A stretch of DNA of 64,000 nt from Curtobacterium pusillum (GCF_007680845.1 NZ_VEIY01000002.1:238118-302117); one strand, 5' to 3'; positions 20,666 through 29,805 are shown, counted from the first letter of the stretch. Translations and numbers: made by a program. Notes: generated by a model from the sequence alone, not told the origin.

Positions 20666-21124
20666 CTACCGCCGGACACCGTCGTCGCCGGGTGCGGACG
20701 GCACCTGTGGAGACTTCGCCTGGTGCCGCGCCGCCGCGATCCCGCCGACCACGCAGAGCAGTGCGACGACCACCGAGCCCACCACGAACGGACCGAGCGC
20801 GTACCCGGCCGGGAACACCACGAGCTCCGTCAGGTCGGAGCGGACCAGGCTGTAGCCGACCGACCCCACGCCGAGCATCACCAGGTAGGCGGTCGCCGCG
20901 GCGACGAGGCCCGTGACGCCGGGGTTGCCCTCGCGGGCGCCGACTGCGGTCGCGAGGAACACGACGACCGCTCCGCCGAGCACCATCGCGGGGCCCAGGT
21001 AGGGGGTCGCGTCGGGCTGGGAGATGACCTCGACGTCGGCGAGCAGGGCCTCGAAGCCCGTCACGGCGATGACGAGCGCGATGAAGAGGATCGACGTCAT
21101 CGTCGCGATCAACCACCGGGACAT
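20666..21124 (-). CDS. Four-TM membrane protein (DUF6121-like)
   Basis: 152 residues with four hydrophobic segments: MSRWLIATMTSILFIALVIA, YLGPAMVLGGAVVVFLATA, VTGLVAAATAYLVMLGVGSV and YALGPFVVGSVVVALLCVVG. The C-terminal tail is cytosolic and basic. It resembles small uncharacterised Microbacteriaceae membrane proteins; no function can be given. 23 bp after the preceding gene and 35 bp before the next, so probably co-transcribed. Confidence 0.75.
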   Translation of the reverse strand: MSRWLIATMTSILFIALVIAVTGFEALLADVEVISQPDATPYLGPAMVLGGAVVVFLATAVGAREGNPGVTGLVAAATAYLVMLGVGSVGYSLVRSDLTELVVFPAGYALGPFVVGSVVVALLCVVGGIAAARHQAKSPQVPSAPGDDGVRR

Positions 21125-21147
21125 GCGGTGATCGTATCGCTGGGCGC

Positions 21148-21777
21148 TCAGGCGGGGGTCGAGTCGGCGTGGTGCGGCTGGTCGGCGTGGGTCGCCTGGT
21201 CGGCCTGGCCCGCGTGGCTCGCCTGGTCGGCATGGGTCGCCGGGTCGGCTTGGCTCGCCTGGTCGGCCTGCTCTCGGGCTGCCGCCACCAGTGCGAGGGC
21301 GATGGTCGCGGTGATCACCGGGATGGACTCGGTCATCGGAGCGGCCGCCGTGGGTGCACCGGAGACCGACTGGAGGCGCGGGGCTGCGTCCGACTGTTCG
21401 GTCGCCTCCGGCCCGGTCGGCTCCGGCTCGTGGTCGCGCAGTGCTGGACCGATCACCGGGAGGACCGCCGTGGTCGCCGCCGGCTCGGTGTGGAGCACCG
21501 GCTGCACCGTCGCCGGGCCGCCCCGTCGCTCGGCCCGACGGGCCTTCGCCATCCGGACGAGCACGACCACCGCGACGATTGCCCAGATGCCGTTCACGAT
21601 GGTCGACGGGATCGCGTGGTGCGCTGCGACGTTGATCGCGACGGCCAGGCCGCCGACGAGGTTGAAGAGCTGGTACAGCGGGCCGTTCGGGAGCTTGCCC
21701 ATCGAGAAGAGCAGGTAACCAGCGAGGACGGTCACGGCTCCGATCCAGCCGAGGAACTCCACGATTCCAGACAACAC
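21148..21777 (-). CDS. Membrane protein (CBU_0592-like) with His/Gln repeat tail
   Basis: 209 residues. N-terminal hydrophobic region with IVEFLGWIGAVTVLAGYLLF, YQLFNLVGGLAVAINV and TIVNGIWAIVAVVVLVRM, the pattern of the small CBU_0592-type membrane domain. After about residue 90 the protein becomes polar. The C-terminus from about residue 165 is a degenerate hexapeptide repeat built from ADQA(S/T)H (QADQASQADPATHADQASHA). GTG at 21777 is chosen because CGGAG lies six bases upstream and the hydrophobic domain follows at once; an in-frame start at 21873 is possible but lies across a hairpin. Confidence 0.65.
   Translation of the reverse strand: MLSGIVEFLGWIGAVTVLAGYLLFSMGKLPNGPLYQLFNLVGGLAVAINVAAHHAIPSTIVNGIWAIVAVVVLVRMAKARRAERRGGPATVQPVLHTEPAATTAVLPVIGPALRDHEPEPTGPEATEQSDAAPRLQSVSGAPTAAAPMTESIPVITATIALALVAAAREQADQASQADPATHADQASHAGQADQATHADQPHHADSTPA
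21165..21275 (-). repeat. Degenerate 18-bp tandem repeats in coding sequence
   Basis: Imperfect copies of an 18-bp unit of the form gtcggcgtgggtcgcctg encode the ADQASH/ADQATH repeats at the C-terminus of the gene starting at 21777. Confidence 0.6.
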
Positions 21778-21798
21778 GCGCGACTCCGGGCACGACGA

Positions 21799-21823
21799 GA
21801 ACGGCCGGTTTCGCCGGCCGTTC
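21799..21823 (-). terminator. Hairpin after the pilus operon
   Basis: Arms 21799-21808 and 21814-21823 are a perfect 10-bp inverted repeat with a 5-nt loop, about 115 bp past the pilO stop. No T-run follows, so this is a stem-only terminator candidate. Confidence 0.55.
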
Positions 21824-21936
21824 GAGAGGGGGACGAGCTGCCGCGGGTGCGGGCTCGTGAGCATCGTAGGCACACCGGCGGGTGCCGGGGAAGTGGGGGC
21901 GGCGTGGCGCGGTGCGCCCCGTTCGGGAGGGAGTCG

Positions 21937-22659
21937 TCAGCCCTTCGAGGCCGATTGCTCCGCCTGCGTCGCGGACACGTCCTGCAGCACGTAGATGAAG
22001 CCACTCAGCGTCCATGTCGTCGGCCCGGCGGTGGTTCCGGTGTCGGAGCCGGTGGAGGACGAGGAGGACGACACGATCGACGAGACGAGGAACAGGCGCT
22101 TCCCGTTCTGCACCGCCTTCATGTACGTGATCGCCTGCTCGAACGAGCCCTTCACGCCGACCGAGACCGGCACCGCCGAGAAGTTCGCGCTCGTGATCGC
22201 TGGGTTCGTCCTCGCTGCCGGTGCAGACGGCGTGCTCGGGCTCGCCGACGGGCTCGGCGTCGCAGTGGCGGACGGGCTCGACGACGACGTGCTCTCCGTG
22301 GCGCTCTGCGGGGGCGTGTACGCCTGCGCGTCCGAAGTCGTCAGGGACGAGATGGTCACCCCGCTCGCCCCGGCGAAGTCGTAGAGCTCCTTGTAGAAGG
22401 CCGACTGGTCCAACGACGACGGGATCGATCCCTCGAGCACCGCGAGCTGGGCCTTCTGCTGTGGGAGCGACTCGTTCTCCTCCCGCAGCTGGGCGATGCG
22501 GCGCTGCGCGGTCGCGTTGTTCGCCTCAGCGGTCGCACGCTGCTCGTCGCTGCTGTGCGCGCTCGCGAGCTGCGGCTGGACACCGAGGAACAGGCCACCG
22601 AGCGCGACGAGCACGCTGGACATGACCGCGACGAGCAGCAGGAGACGGTTGCGCGACAC
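21937..22659 (-). CDS. pilO: Type IV pilus inner-membrane protein PilO-like
   Basis: Alignment-complex component that with PilM and PilN links the pilus motor to the envelope. 240 residues: TM near the N-terminus (NRLLLLVAVMSSVLVALGGL), a coiled coil (TAEANNATAQRRIAQLREEN, LPQQKAQLAVLEGSIP), then two ferredoxin-like parts separated by a Ser/Pro/Thr-rich insert around residues 125-160. GTG start with AAGGAG nine bases upstream; the pilN stop is two bases before. Identification rests on order and architecture more than on sequence. Last gene of the pilus cluster. Confidence 0.8.
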   Translation of the reverse strand: MSRNRLLLLVAVMSSVLVALGGLFLGVQPQLASAHSSDEQRATAEANNATAQRRIAQLREENESLPQQKAQLAVLEGSIPSSLDQSAFYKELYDFAGASGVTISSLTTSDAQAYTPPQSATESTSSSSPSATATPSPSASPSTPSAPAARTNPAITSANFSAVPVSVGVKGSFEQAITYMKAVQNGKRLFLVSSIVSSSSSSTGSDTGTTAGPTTWTLSGFIYVLQDVSATQAEQSASKG

Positions 22660-22660
22660 G

Positions 22661-23449
22661 TCAGTTCTCCTTCTTGGCTGCGTACTTGCCGTCGTACGCA
22701 TCGGTGTTCAGGTGGATGGTGAGGTTCGTCGTGTAGCCGCCCGTCTCGTCAGCACCGAGGGTCACGGAGTTGGCGTTCGCGTCGACGAACCCGGGCACCT
22801 TCGCGAGGGATGTGATCCAGACGGGGATCGTGGGCAGTTCGGTGCTCGACGCGGTGACGGTCACGGTCGCCACGCGGGCGCCCTGGAGCGGAGCGGTCGC
22901 CTGCATGAACGACTGCAGGGGGGTCGCGCTGTCGATCTGCACGCCGGTGATGGTCACGCCTGCCGGCAGCGAGGCCTGGATGCGTTCCAGGGTCGTTCCC
23001 CAGTCGATCTCCGTGGATCCGCCCACCTCTCGACCCGCTTCGATCAGGGCGGCCTGCGCCTGGACCTGCTTGACCTCGGCGAAGCTCTGCTCCTGCTTGA
23101 GCAGCCCGACCGTCTGGTCCTGCGTCGCGCTGAGGTCCGAAGCGGCCTCGATCGAGGTCTTGTAGGCGGCTCCCGTGCCGAGCACTGCGACGAGGGCCAC
23201 GAGGACCACGACCAACCACGCGCGCCGCACGACGGCGCGCTGCTTCCGGTCGACGTGGACTTCGCCGGGCAGGAGGTCCACCCGGGGCTCGTAGCCGACG
23301 ATCGGGGCGCTCCGCTGGTCGCTCTTCGTGGGGACGCGGCCGGCTCGTCCGGCGGCGGGCGGTCGAGCCGCTGCCTTCTTCGTCGCCCCGACGCCGCCGA
23401 ACAGCGCTCGTCGGCGTCCGTTCGTGACCTCGGTCTCCGCGCCGCTCAT
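22661..23449 (-). CDS. pilN: Type IV pilus assembly protein PilN-like
   Basis: Bitopic partner of PilM and PilO. 262 residues. The basic N-terminus includes VGYEPRVDLLPGEVHVDRKQ, matching the PilN N-terminal peptide (INLLP-like) that binds PilM, followed by a single TM (RRAWLVVVLVALVAVLGTGA) and a periplasm-side coiled coil plus a ferredoxin-like domain. ATG overlaps the pilM stop (ATGA). The N-terminal tail before the motif is longer than usual, about 55 residues. Confidence 0.85.
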   Translation of the reverse strand: MSGAETEVTNGRRRALFGGVGATKKAAARPPAAGRAGRVPTKSDQRSAPIVGYEPRVDLLPGEVHVDRKQRAVVRRAWLVVVLVALVAVLGTGAAYKTSIEAASDLSATQDQTVGLLKQEQSFAEVKQVQAQAALIEAGREVGGSTEIDWGTTLERIQASLPAGVTITGVQIDSATPLQSFMQATAPLQGARVATVTVTASSTELPTIPVWITSLAKVPGFVDANANSVTLGADETGGYTTNLTIHLNTDAYDGKYAAKKEN

Positions 23450-24498
23450 GCTGCTCTCCTGCCCACTGCGAGTCCGTACGCGACCGTGATGGACGAGCCT
23501 CGGTTCGCGATGTCCGCAGCGCTGATGGACTTCGTACGGGACACGCCGTCGAAGGCCGAGGCGATCGAGACCGGCACGCGCACAGCGTTGGCCAGGCCGG
23601 TCGCCAGGCCGCTGAGGTGCGCGCCGCCACCGGCGAGCACGATCTCACGCACCGGTCGGTCCGGGTGCGTGTTCACGAAGTAGTTCACCGTGTTCCGGAG
23701 ACTCGTGTAGAGCTCCTCGACCGACTCGCGCACAGCGGCGGCGGCACGGTGGTCGTCCGGCGTCTGCGCGGCTGCGCCGAGCCCGAGGTGCTGCTTGACC
23801 ATCTCGGCCTCGTCGACCGAGATCTCGAGCTTCGACGAGAGGGCCTTCGTCACGTCGTTCCCACCGGTCGGGATGATGCGCACGAACTGTGGGATCCCGT
23901 CCGAGAGGATCACCACCGAGGTCGTCTCCGCCCCGAGGTCCACGACCGAGATCGTCCCTGCGCCGGCGGAGCGGGTCCCCAGGACCCGGCTGAGCGCGAA
24001 GGGGATGAGGTCGACGCCGGCGGGGTTGAGCCCCGCGAGCTGCACGGCCTTGACGTTGTTCAGGACTGCGTCCTTCACGGCCGCGACCAGGAGGCCGTGG
24101 AGGACGGGTGCACCGTCCTGGACGCCTTCGGACGTCGGGTAGAAGTCGAGGATCGCGTCGCCGACCGGCACCGGGAGCATGTCCTGGACCTGGAACGGCA
24201 GAGACTCCCGGACCTGGGCGAGCGGAGCACGAGGCACCGTGAGGTCGCGGGAGAGGACGCGTTGGTTGCCCATGCCGAGCACGACGTCGCGCGAGCGGAA
24301 CTTCCCGAACGACCAGAGCTGCTTGATCGCACCAGCGACGGTGTTCGGCTCGAGGACCTCGCCTCGCGACACGGACTCGTCCGGGGTGGGGACCTCGGCG
24401 AAGCGGACGACGACCGGACGGGCCTTGTCGGCGTCAGCGACCTCGACGGCGCGGATGGACCGCGCCGTGATGTCGAGGCCGACGATGTTCTTTCCCAT
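23446..24498 (-). CDS. pilM: Type IV pilus assembly ATPase-like protein PilM
   Basis: Actin-like cytosolic protein that binds the PilN tail. 350 residues, normal for the family. Begins MGKNIVGLDITARSIRAVEV (first phosphate-binding region), with PFQVQDMLPVPVGDAILDFY, ISVVDLGAETTSVVILSDG and EIVLAGGGAHLSGLATGLA corresponding to the actin-like nucleotide-binding motifs. 21 bp after the prepilin peptidase gene, and overlapping pilN downstream. Confidence 0.93.
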   Translation of the reverse strand: MGKNIVGLDITARSIRAVEVADADKARPVVVRFAEVPTPDESVSRGEVLEPNTVAGAIKQLWSFGKFRSRDVVLGMGNQRVLSRDLTVPRAPLAQVRESLPFQVQDMLPVPVGDAILDFYPTSEGVQDGAPVLHGLLVAAVKDAVLNNVKAVQLAGLNPAGVDLIPFALSRVLGTRSAGAGTISVVDLGAETTSVVILSDGIPQFVRIIPTGGNDVTKALSSKLEISVDEAEMVKQHLGLGAAAQTPDDHRAAAAVRESVEELYTSLRNTVNYFVNTHPDRPVREIVLAGGGAHLSGLATGLANAVRVPVSIASAFDGVSRTKSISAADIANRGSSITVAYGLAVGRRAA

Positions 24499-24519
24499 GA
24501 TGCCTGTTCCGTCCGTGCC

Positions 24520-25356
24520 TCAAGCGAGGCCGATGAGGGCGAGGTAGCTGTTCCAGATGCCCGCGCCGAAGAAGATGCCGATCCATGCGCCGCCCACCAT
24601 CCAAGGTCCGAACGGGATCCCGCTCCGGCGGCCCGCTCGGCGGGTGACGACGAGGACGATGGCGAAGCTACCGCCGAGCAGGAACGCACCGAAAGAACCC
24701 ACTGCGAGGGGTCCCCAACCGAGGTACGCGAGCGCCAGACCGATGACGCCGGCCAGCTTGACGTCCCCGAAGCCCATGCCTCCGGGCACCGCCAGCGCGA
24801 GCAGGAGGTACACGGCGGCGAGGGCGAACATCCCCGACACCCCGCGGAGGAGCGCGCCCCAGTCGCCGCTGAGCGCGCTCGCTGCCGCGAGGAGCGTGAG
24901 CATGACCGGGTAGGCCGGCAGCACGACAGCGTTCGGCAGGCGGTGCGTGTCCAGGTCGATCATCGTCAGCGCGACGCTGATCGCCATGAGGTAGAGGAAG
25001 GCCAGCACGAGCAGGATCGAAGCACTGTCCGCAGCCGGCATCGACTGGCGACCGGACACGGTCCACAGGGCCACGACGGCGAAGAGCAGACCGGTGGCGA
25101 GCTCGACGAGGGGGTACCTCGGCGAGATCGGGGTCCGGCAGTCCCGACACCGGCCACCGAGCAGCAGCCACGAGACGACCGGCACGTTGTCGAACGACCG
25201 GATCGCGCTGCCGCAGTTCGGGCAGCTGCTCCGCGGTCGGACCACGGACAGACCCGCCGGCACGCGGTGGATCACGACGTTCAGGAACGAACCGACGAGC
25301 ACGCCGATCAGACCGCTGAAGCCCGCGAGGAACGAGAGCGAGGCGACGTCGGTCAC
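24520..25356 (-). CDS. pilD: Prepilin peptidase / N-methyltransferase PilD
   Basis: Cleaves the leader of type IV prepilins at Gly and methylates the new N-terminus. 278 residues. N-terminal domain with GSFLNVVIHRVP and two zinc-type CxxC pairs (CPNCGS and CRDCRT), followed by multiple TMs. Catalytic aspartates are visible in TMIDLDTHRLPN and GGMGFGDVKLAG. GTG at 25356 overlaps the stop of the preceding gene (GTGA). Its substrates are encoded just upstream. Confidence 0.95.
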   Translation of the reverse strand: MTDVASLSFLAGFSGLIGVLVGSFLNVVIHRVPAGLSVVRPRSSCPNCGSAIRSFDNVPVVSWLLLGGRCRDCRTPISPRYPLVELATGLLFAVVALWTVSGRQSMPAADSASILLVLAFLYLMAISVALTMIDLDTHRLPNAVVLPAYPVMLTLLAAASALSGDWGALLRGVSGMFALAAVYLLLALAVPGGMGFGDVKLAGVIGLALAYLGWGPLAVGSFGAFLLGGSFAIVLVVTRRAGRRSGIPFGPWMVGGAWIGIFFGAGIWNSYLALIGLA

Positions 25357-27146
25357 GAGTTCACGCTCCCGTCGGTCTTGAACGCCGCCTTGACCTCGCC
25401 CACCGTCGTGACGCCGTAGGTGGTCGTGACAGGACTGAGGAACTTCGGCGGAGCGGTGTACTTCAGTCGTGCGTCGTACTTGTAGTCCTTGACGTACCCG
25501 TTGCTGCCGGAGGACACGATGCCGCGGAACCGCTGCGCGATCGCGCCCTTCACGGTGAGGGTGCCGCGCGATCCGCCCCGGTTGTAGTTCTGCACCTGGA
25601 ACGTGTGCGCCGCGGAGATGATCGCTGCGTCGATCTCCCGGTCGGTGTCGCTCAGCATGGCGCCCGACCTGGTGCACGTCCCGAGCCCGAGGAAGCCACA
25701 GGAGTACGTCGCGCTCCCGTACGGGTTGTAGACCCACACGGCGTTGGTCGCGGTGAGTCCGAGGATGTCGGCGCTGGAGTCGACGTACTTGAGGTCCCCG
25801 GTCACGTAGAGGTAGTTCTGCGCGGCGATGGTCAGCTGCCCGTGGAAGTCACCCTTGACGAAAGCGTCGCCGTTCCGCGAACCGTAGGCGCACGGCGCCG
25901 ATCCGAGGCTCGGCGTCGTCTCCCCAGACAGTGGGTACCCCACGCGGTTGTTCGTACAGCTGCTCGGGAGCGACCCGCTGGACGTGGTGTTCTTGTTCGA
26001 CGAGTCGGACGGCACGTTCTGGACGTAGACGATGTTGTTGGCGGGCACCGGGAACGTCGCGCCGCCCGCTGACCCGAGCTGTCCCGACGAGTTTCCGGGC
26101 TGCCCGCACTGCGACGGGTTCGAGCCACCCGTGGCACCGTCGCCGGTCGTGTTCGTGTACTTCGTCGCCGGCGACTTCACCGTCATCGTCCCGTCCGCGT
26201 TGAACACGATGTCCGTCGGCCCGGTGTAGAGACACCCGGGCCGCGGAACCGTCGTCGGGAGGTCGGACCGGGTCTCCTGGAGCTGCTGCGAGTTCGTCGC
26301 GGGCATCCCGATCGACGACGCGAACGCCGGCTGGTTCACGCCGGTGGGGAAGACCTGGCCGGTGCAGGAGCTGTTCAACGAGTTCTTCGCCGTGTACCGC
26401 AGCGCACCTCCGGTCGGCGCGTAGGACGACGTCGGCGTCTGCGTGAACTTCGCGTCGCAGATGCGCATGGTGTCGTTCGAGTGCGCCGGTCCGTCGATGA
26501 CGTCGCCACCACCGAAGGCGATCTCGTCGCAACCGCTCGTCGGACGCCCCTGGTAGGCGTACTTCGTGCACGTCGTCGCGTCATCGCCCGAGATCTGCGG
26601 GTCCTGGATCTCGAGGTCGGTGAAGTAGAGGAAGTCGATGAAGCCCTGCTGCCGGATGGATGCGACGACGGACCGGACGGCGTTGCCCACCATGCCCGTT
26701 GCGCGCACCTTGATCGTGCCGGTCGACGGGTACTGCGACGTGTTGACCTCGTAGCGGTAGTACGAGGTCGGCGTGTCGGGAGCGGTGACCGGCACCTTGG
26801 CCCAGGAGCCGCTCGCACCGACGCCGAACGCCGGGTTCGTCTTCGCCGCGGTCGGGAGCGTCACAGTGCTTCCTGTGCTGTACGTGGACGCCGGGTTCCC
26901 GTACTGGAAGTAGGTGTTGTCGTTCGACAGGCGCGCTTGGTAGTCGGCGATGCCCGCGTAGGCAGCGCTCAGCGCGGCATTGAAGTTCTGGTCAGCGTTC
27001 GCCTTCACCCGGCCAGACGTCGCGACTGACAGCGAGGTGGCGACGAAGGCCACGATCACCATGCCGAAGATGAGCGCGATCACCATCGCCAGGCCTCGGT
27101 CGTCCGAGGTCCGCGCGAGGTCGAGTCGGCGCCGGAGCCAGATCAT
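25353..27146 (-). CDS. PilX-like large minor pilin or pilus-tip protein
   Basis: 597 residues. The N-terminus SDDRGLAMVIALIFGMVIVA has a short basic leader, Gly before the hydrophobic stretch and a pilin-like helix, but lacks the usual Glu5, as in PilX-type proteins. The large C-terminal part is Ser/Thr/Gly-rich with cysteine pairs, suggesting a beta-rich exposed domain. ATG overlaps the preceding gene (ATGA) and the stop overlaps pilD. Probably part of the pilus tip or priming complex; the exact role is inferred. Confidence 0.8.
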   Translation of the reverse strand: MIWLRRRLDLARTSDDRGLAMVIALIFGMVIVAFVATSLSVATSGRVKANADQNFNAALSAAYAGIADYQARLSNDNTYFQYGNPASTYSTGSTVTLPTAAKTNPAFGVGASGSWAKVPVTAPDTPTSYYRYEVNTSQYPSTGTIKVRATGMVGNAVRSVVASIRQQGFIDFLYFTDLEIQDPQISGDDATTCTKYAYQGRPTSGCDEIAFGGGDVIDGPAHSNDTMRICDAKFTQTPTSSYAPTGGALRYTAKNSLNSSCTGQVFPTGVNQPAFASSIGMPATNSQQLQETRSDLPTTVPRPGCLYTGPTDIVFNADGTMTVKSPATKYTNTTGDGATGGSNPSQCGQPGNSSGQLGSAGGATFPVPANNIVYVQNVPSDSSNKNTTSSGSLPSSCTNNRVGYPLSGETTPSLGSAPCAYGSRNGDAFVKGDFHGQLTIAAQNYLYVTGDLKYVDSSADILGLTATNAVWVYNPYGSATYSCGFLGLGTCTRSGAMLSDTDREIDAAIISAAHTFQVQNYNRGGSRGTLTVKGAIAQRFRGIVSSGSNGYVKDYKYDARLKYTAPPKFLSPVTTTYGVTTVGEVKAAFKTDGSVNS

Positions 27147-27874
27147 GATGCCACCGTTCCCGTGGAGAGGAGGTTCGGGAGTCCGACTTGGTTGCTGAGG
27201 GTGACGCTGTTGTCCGCGACCGACCCGTTGTTCGACAGCCGCAGTGTGACGCCGACGGACACGATCGACTTCATCTGGGCAGCGCTGAGGGCGCCGGTCG
27301 CGTCCGGGACGAGGGCGGTGTTCGATGCGTCGTAGTACACGAACAGCGCATTCTGGCCGGACGGTGTGGTGGAGACTGCCGGTGCGAGCGTCCGCGTGCT
27401 CGGCGTGCCGGAGAACTTGTAGTAGGCGGATCCGCTCACCACGGGCTGGCCGGCGATGATCGTCTCGACGAGGCGCCGCGACGTGTCGAGCGCGAGGGTC
27501 ACCTGCTCCGGGCGGGGATCCGGCCCGCTGTTCGCGATCGGTGCCGACCCGGTGAGGTCGACGGCTGTCGTGAACGTCATCGACTCCGTCTTCGCGACGG
27601 AGAAGGCCGGTGCGTCCGCCGCGTTCTGCTGCGGGTTGTTCATGGTTGCGTGCAGCAGACGCGTCATCTCGTTCATGGCGGTCGACGCCGACCGGGCGTT
27701 CGTGTCCGTCGCGTTCGCGAAGGTGGTGGCCCGGGTCATCGTCACGAAGGTGCCGGACACGACGGCGAGCACGATGGCGAAGATCATGATCGTCACGAGG
27801 AGTTCGGGCAGGCTCAGCCCGCGGTCGTCCTGACGGAGCCGTTCCGTCAACCGGGTCATCGCGGCCGTCATCAT
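27143..27874 (-). CDS. PilW-like minor prepilin
   Basis: 243 residues. Class III-type signal: RQDDRGLSLPELLVTIMIFA with cleavage expected after Gly and Glu at the +5 position of the mature protein, then a hydrophobic helix and a globular domain. ATG at 27874 overlaps the stop of the upstream gene as ATGA. The block of three large pilin-like genes after pilA resembles the minor pilin sets that initiate pilus assembly. Confidence 0.85.
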   Translation of the reverse strand: MMTAAMTRLTERLRQDDRGLSLPELLVTIMIFAIVLAVVSGTFVTMTRATTFANATDTNARSASTAMNEMTRLLHATMNNPQQNAADAPAFSVAKTESMTFTTAVDLTGSAPIANSGPDPRPEQVTLALDTSRRLVETIIAGQPVVSGSAYYKFSGTPSTRTLAPAVSTTPSGQNALFVYYDASNTALVPDATGALSAAQMKSIVSVGVTLRLSNNGSVADNSVTLSNQVGLPNLLSTGTVAS

Positions 27875-29268
27875 GCGGACCGAGGATCGAGCGTCACGAC
27901 GTTCCCCGTTCCGGGGAACAGCGTGCCGATGAGGGAGCCGACCAGGGTGCCGACGGAGATCGGGTTGAAGTTGATCGCGTTGGAGCTCTGCGTGATCGCC
28001 CACGTCCCCCACGGCAGCGCGATGGTCATCGAGCCGTCCTTCGCAGTCGCCGTGCGGGTGAAGGTGTAGGTCATGCCCGCCGCGCACCCGGGATCCCCGT
28101 TCGCGACGGTCGTCGTGGTCGCGCGGATGGTCGTGGTCGCCGCCTTCACGTTGATCGCCACCGCTCCCAGCGGCACGGTGGGGGTCGCGCTCGTGGTGCC
28201 CGCGGGCGGGACGACCGGCGCCGGTGCCTTCCCGGTGCGGCCACCGGAACTCGTCGGCCACGCTGTGGGGTCCGTCGAGAGGCAGGAGCCTCCCGGCGTG
28301 CCGTCGGGGGCGTACTTGCCCGCGTACACGGAGTACCCGGCCGCGGTCGGGCTCAGGTACTGGTCGCTCACGGGCGCGGCGGTCTGGTACACCCCGAGCG
28401 TGCTGACGTAGGACGTCGTGAGGTTCGTCGGCAGCACTGCCGTCACACCGGACGCGTACTGGTTCTGGAAGTCCCACGCCGGGTCGTACGTGAACGCGGT
28501 CCCGCCGGAGTCGCCGGCCGCGACGGTGACCGACTTGACCGGGTTCGCCGCCTGGTTCTGGTCGCGGTACTGCCCCGAGGGCGGGCTCAGCGTGACCGTG
28601 TAGGTCCCGGGGTAGACCTTGTTCGCGACGGTGCAGCCGTCCGCGTTCGTCGCGTCCGGCTGACTGTCCGCGTCGAGCACCTGCGCCGTGTTGCCGGCGA
28701 CCGAGCTGTCCGGCGCGAGGGTCGCCGTCACGTTCCCCGTCCCACCGCCGTTGATCGACTTGACCGAGATGAGGACCGTCCCGAGGGTCGGGTCGTTGAT
28801 CTTGCTGGTCGGGGACAGGATCGTGTCCGCCGCGATGTTCTTCGTCGCAGACGACTGCCCCGACCAGCTGACGCGGATGTTCACGCGCCGGAAGAGCAGC
28901 GAGCCGTTCCCGGACGTCGCGCTCACGGTGCACCCGGTGTCGGTGCCGTTCGTGGTGATCCACGAGACCGTCCGGGTCACAGTGAACGGCACGTTGTCGA
29001 CCGTGATGGTCGGGTAGGTCTTGTTCGACAGGCCGTTGAGGTCGTTCTGCCCGTCGACCCGCGCCACGTCGATGTACTGCTGGGCGAGGTTCGCTGCCTC
29101 GACCCGACCCCGGTTGTCCGCCGTCATGCGGAGCACGAGGGTCGTCGACGCGATCGCGCCCATGATGATGACGGTGAAGATGAGGAGTGCGATGAGGACC
29201 TCGACGAGGCTCAGTCCCTCGTCGGACCGGCGGACGCGCTGCAGCGCCCCGCGAACGGCTATCATCAT
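27871..29268 (-). CDS. PilV-like minor prepilin, large
   Basis: 465 residues. Prepilin signal RRSDEGLSLVEVLIALLIFT with Glu5 present, then TVIIMGAIASTTLVLR. The C-terminal region is unusually long for PilV and contains Ig/carboxypeptidase-like segments (KVYPGTYTVTLSPPSGQYRD; GMTYTFTRTATAKDGSMTI) that suggest two or more beta-sandwich domains, as in adhesive pilins. Good RBS (GAGGGAG). Follows pilA after an intervening hairpin. Confidence 0.83.
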   Translation of the reverse strand: MMIAVRGALQRVRRSDEGLSLVEVLIALLIFTVIIMGAIASTTLVLRMTADNRGRVEAANLAQQYIDVARVDGQNDLNGLSNKTYPTITVDNVPFTVTRTVSWITTNGTDTGCTVSATSGNGSLLFRRVNIRVSWSGQSSATKNIAADTILSPTSKINDPTLGTVLISVKSINGGGTGNVTATLAPDSSVAGNTAQVLDADSQPDATNADGCTVANKVYPGTYTVTLSPPSGQYRDQNQAANPVKSVTVAAGDSGGTAFTYDPAWDFQNQYASGVTAVLPTNLTTSYVSTLGVYQTAAPVSDQYLSPTAAGYSVYAGKYAPDGTPGGSCLSTDPTAWPTSSGGRTGKAPAPVVPPAGTTSATPTVPLGAVAINVKAATTTIRATTTTVANGDPGCAAGMTYTFTRTATAKDGSMTIALPWGTWAITQSSNAINFNPISVGTLVGSLIGTLFPGTGNVVTLDPRSA

Positions 29269-29296
29269 CGCTCCCTCACGTGTCGTTTCGTACGGT

Positions 29297-29333
29297 GAGA
29301 GGGCGAGTCGAAAAGTGGTCGACTCGCCCTCTC
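29297..29333 (-). terminator. Hairpin directly after pilA
   Basis: Arms 29297-29311 and 29319-29333 form a perfect 15-bp stem with a 7-nt loop, 19 bp past the pilA stop. There is no T-run on the minus strand, so it may be a partial terminator or a stabiliser of the pilA mRNA. Confidence 0.7.
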
Positions 29334-29352
29334 TCGGTCAGATCAGCGCAGC

Positions 29353-29805
29353 TCAGCAGCCACCCGGCTTGTCGGTGGCAGCGACCGGGCCGACGACCGA
29401 ACTTGAGTCGGTGACGTAGAACTTCTTCGAGTCACCGCTCGGGGCGTCAGCAGTGAGGCAGAACGCGCCACCAGCAGTCGGCGTCCCGGAGTACGCGATC
29501 GGCTTGGTCAGGTTCGCCGGGTAGCCGTACTTGCTGAGCGTGGCGCCCAGAGTCACTGCTGTGGTGGTCGAGGGGTTGTCCGTGTAGTACGCGATGACCG
29601 CGGTCTTCGCGTTCGTCAGGTCCGACTTCACGCCGGCGTCCTTCGAGCTCGACTGGATGCCCAGGTACACCGGGATCGCGATCGCCGCGAGGATGCCGAT
29701 GATGATGACGACCACCAGGAGCTCGATCAGGGTGAAGCCCTTTTCGTCCTGCTCCAGCAGCCCCTTGCGGCGAGCGTCCAGCTTGCCCATGAGAGCGAAG
29801 TACAT
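29353..29805 (-). CDS. pilA: Major type IV pilin
   Basis: 150 residues. Type IVa prepilin with leader MYFALMGKLDARRKGLLEQD and cleavage site EKG|FTLIELL, followed by the classical VVVIIIGILAAIAIPVYL helix. Glu5 is present. Two C-terminal cysteines (GGAFCLTAD and the final GGC) could form the D-loop disulfide. Start ATG 29805 has GGAA six bases upstream; ATG 29790 is an alternative. Hairpins on both sides suggest a separate, highly expressed transcript. Expected to form the pilus fibre powered by PilB/PilT. Confidence 0.95.
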   Translation of the reverse strand: MYFALMGKLDARRKGLLEQDEKGFTLIELLVVVIIIGILAAIAIPVYLGIQSSSKDAGVKSDLTNAKTAVIAYYTDNPSTTTAVTLGATLSKYGYPANLTKPIAYSGTPTAGGAFCLTADAPSGDSKKFYVTDSSSVVGPVAATDKPGGC

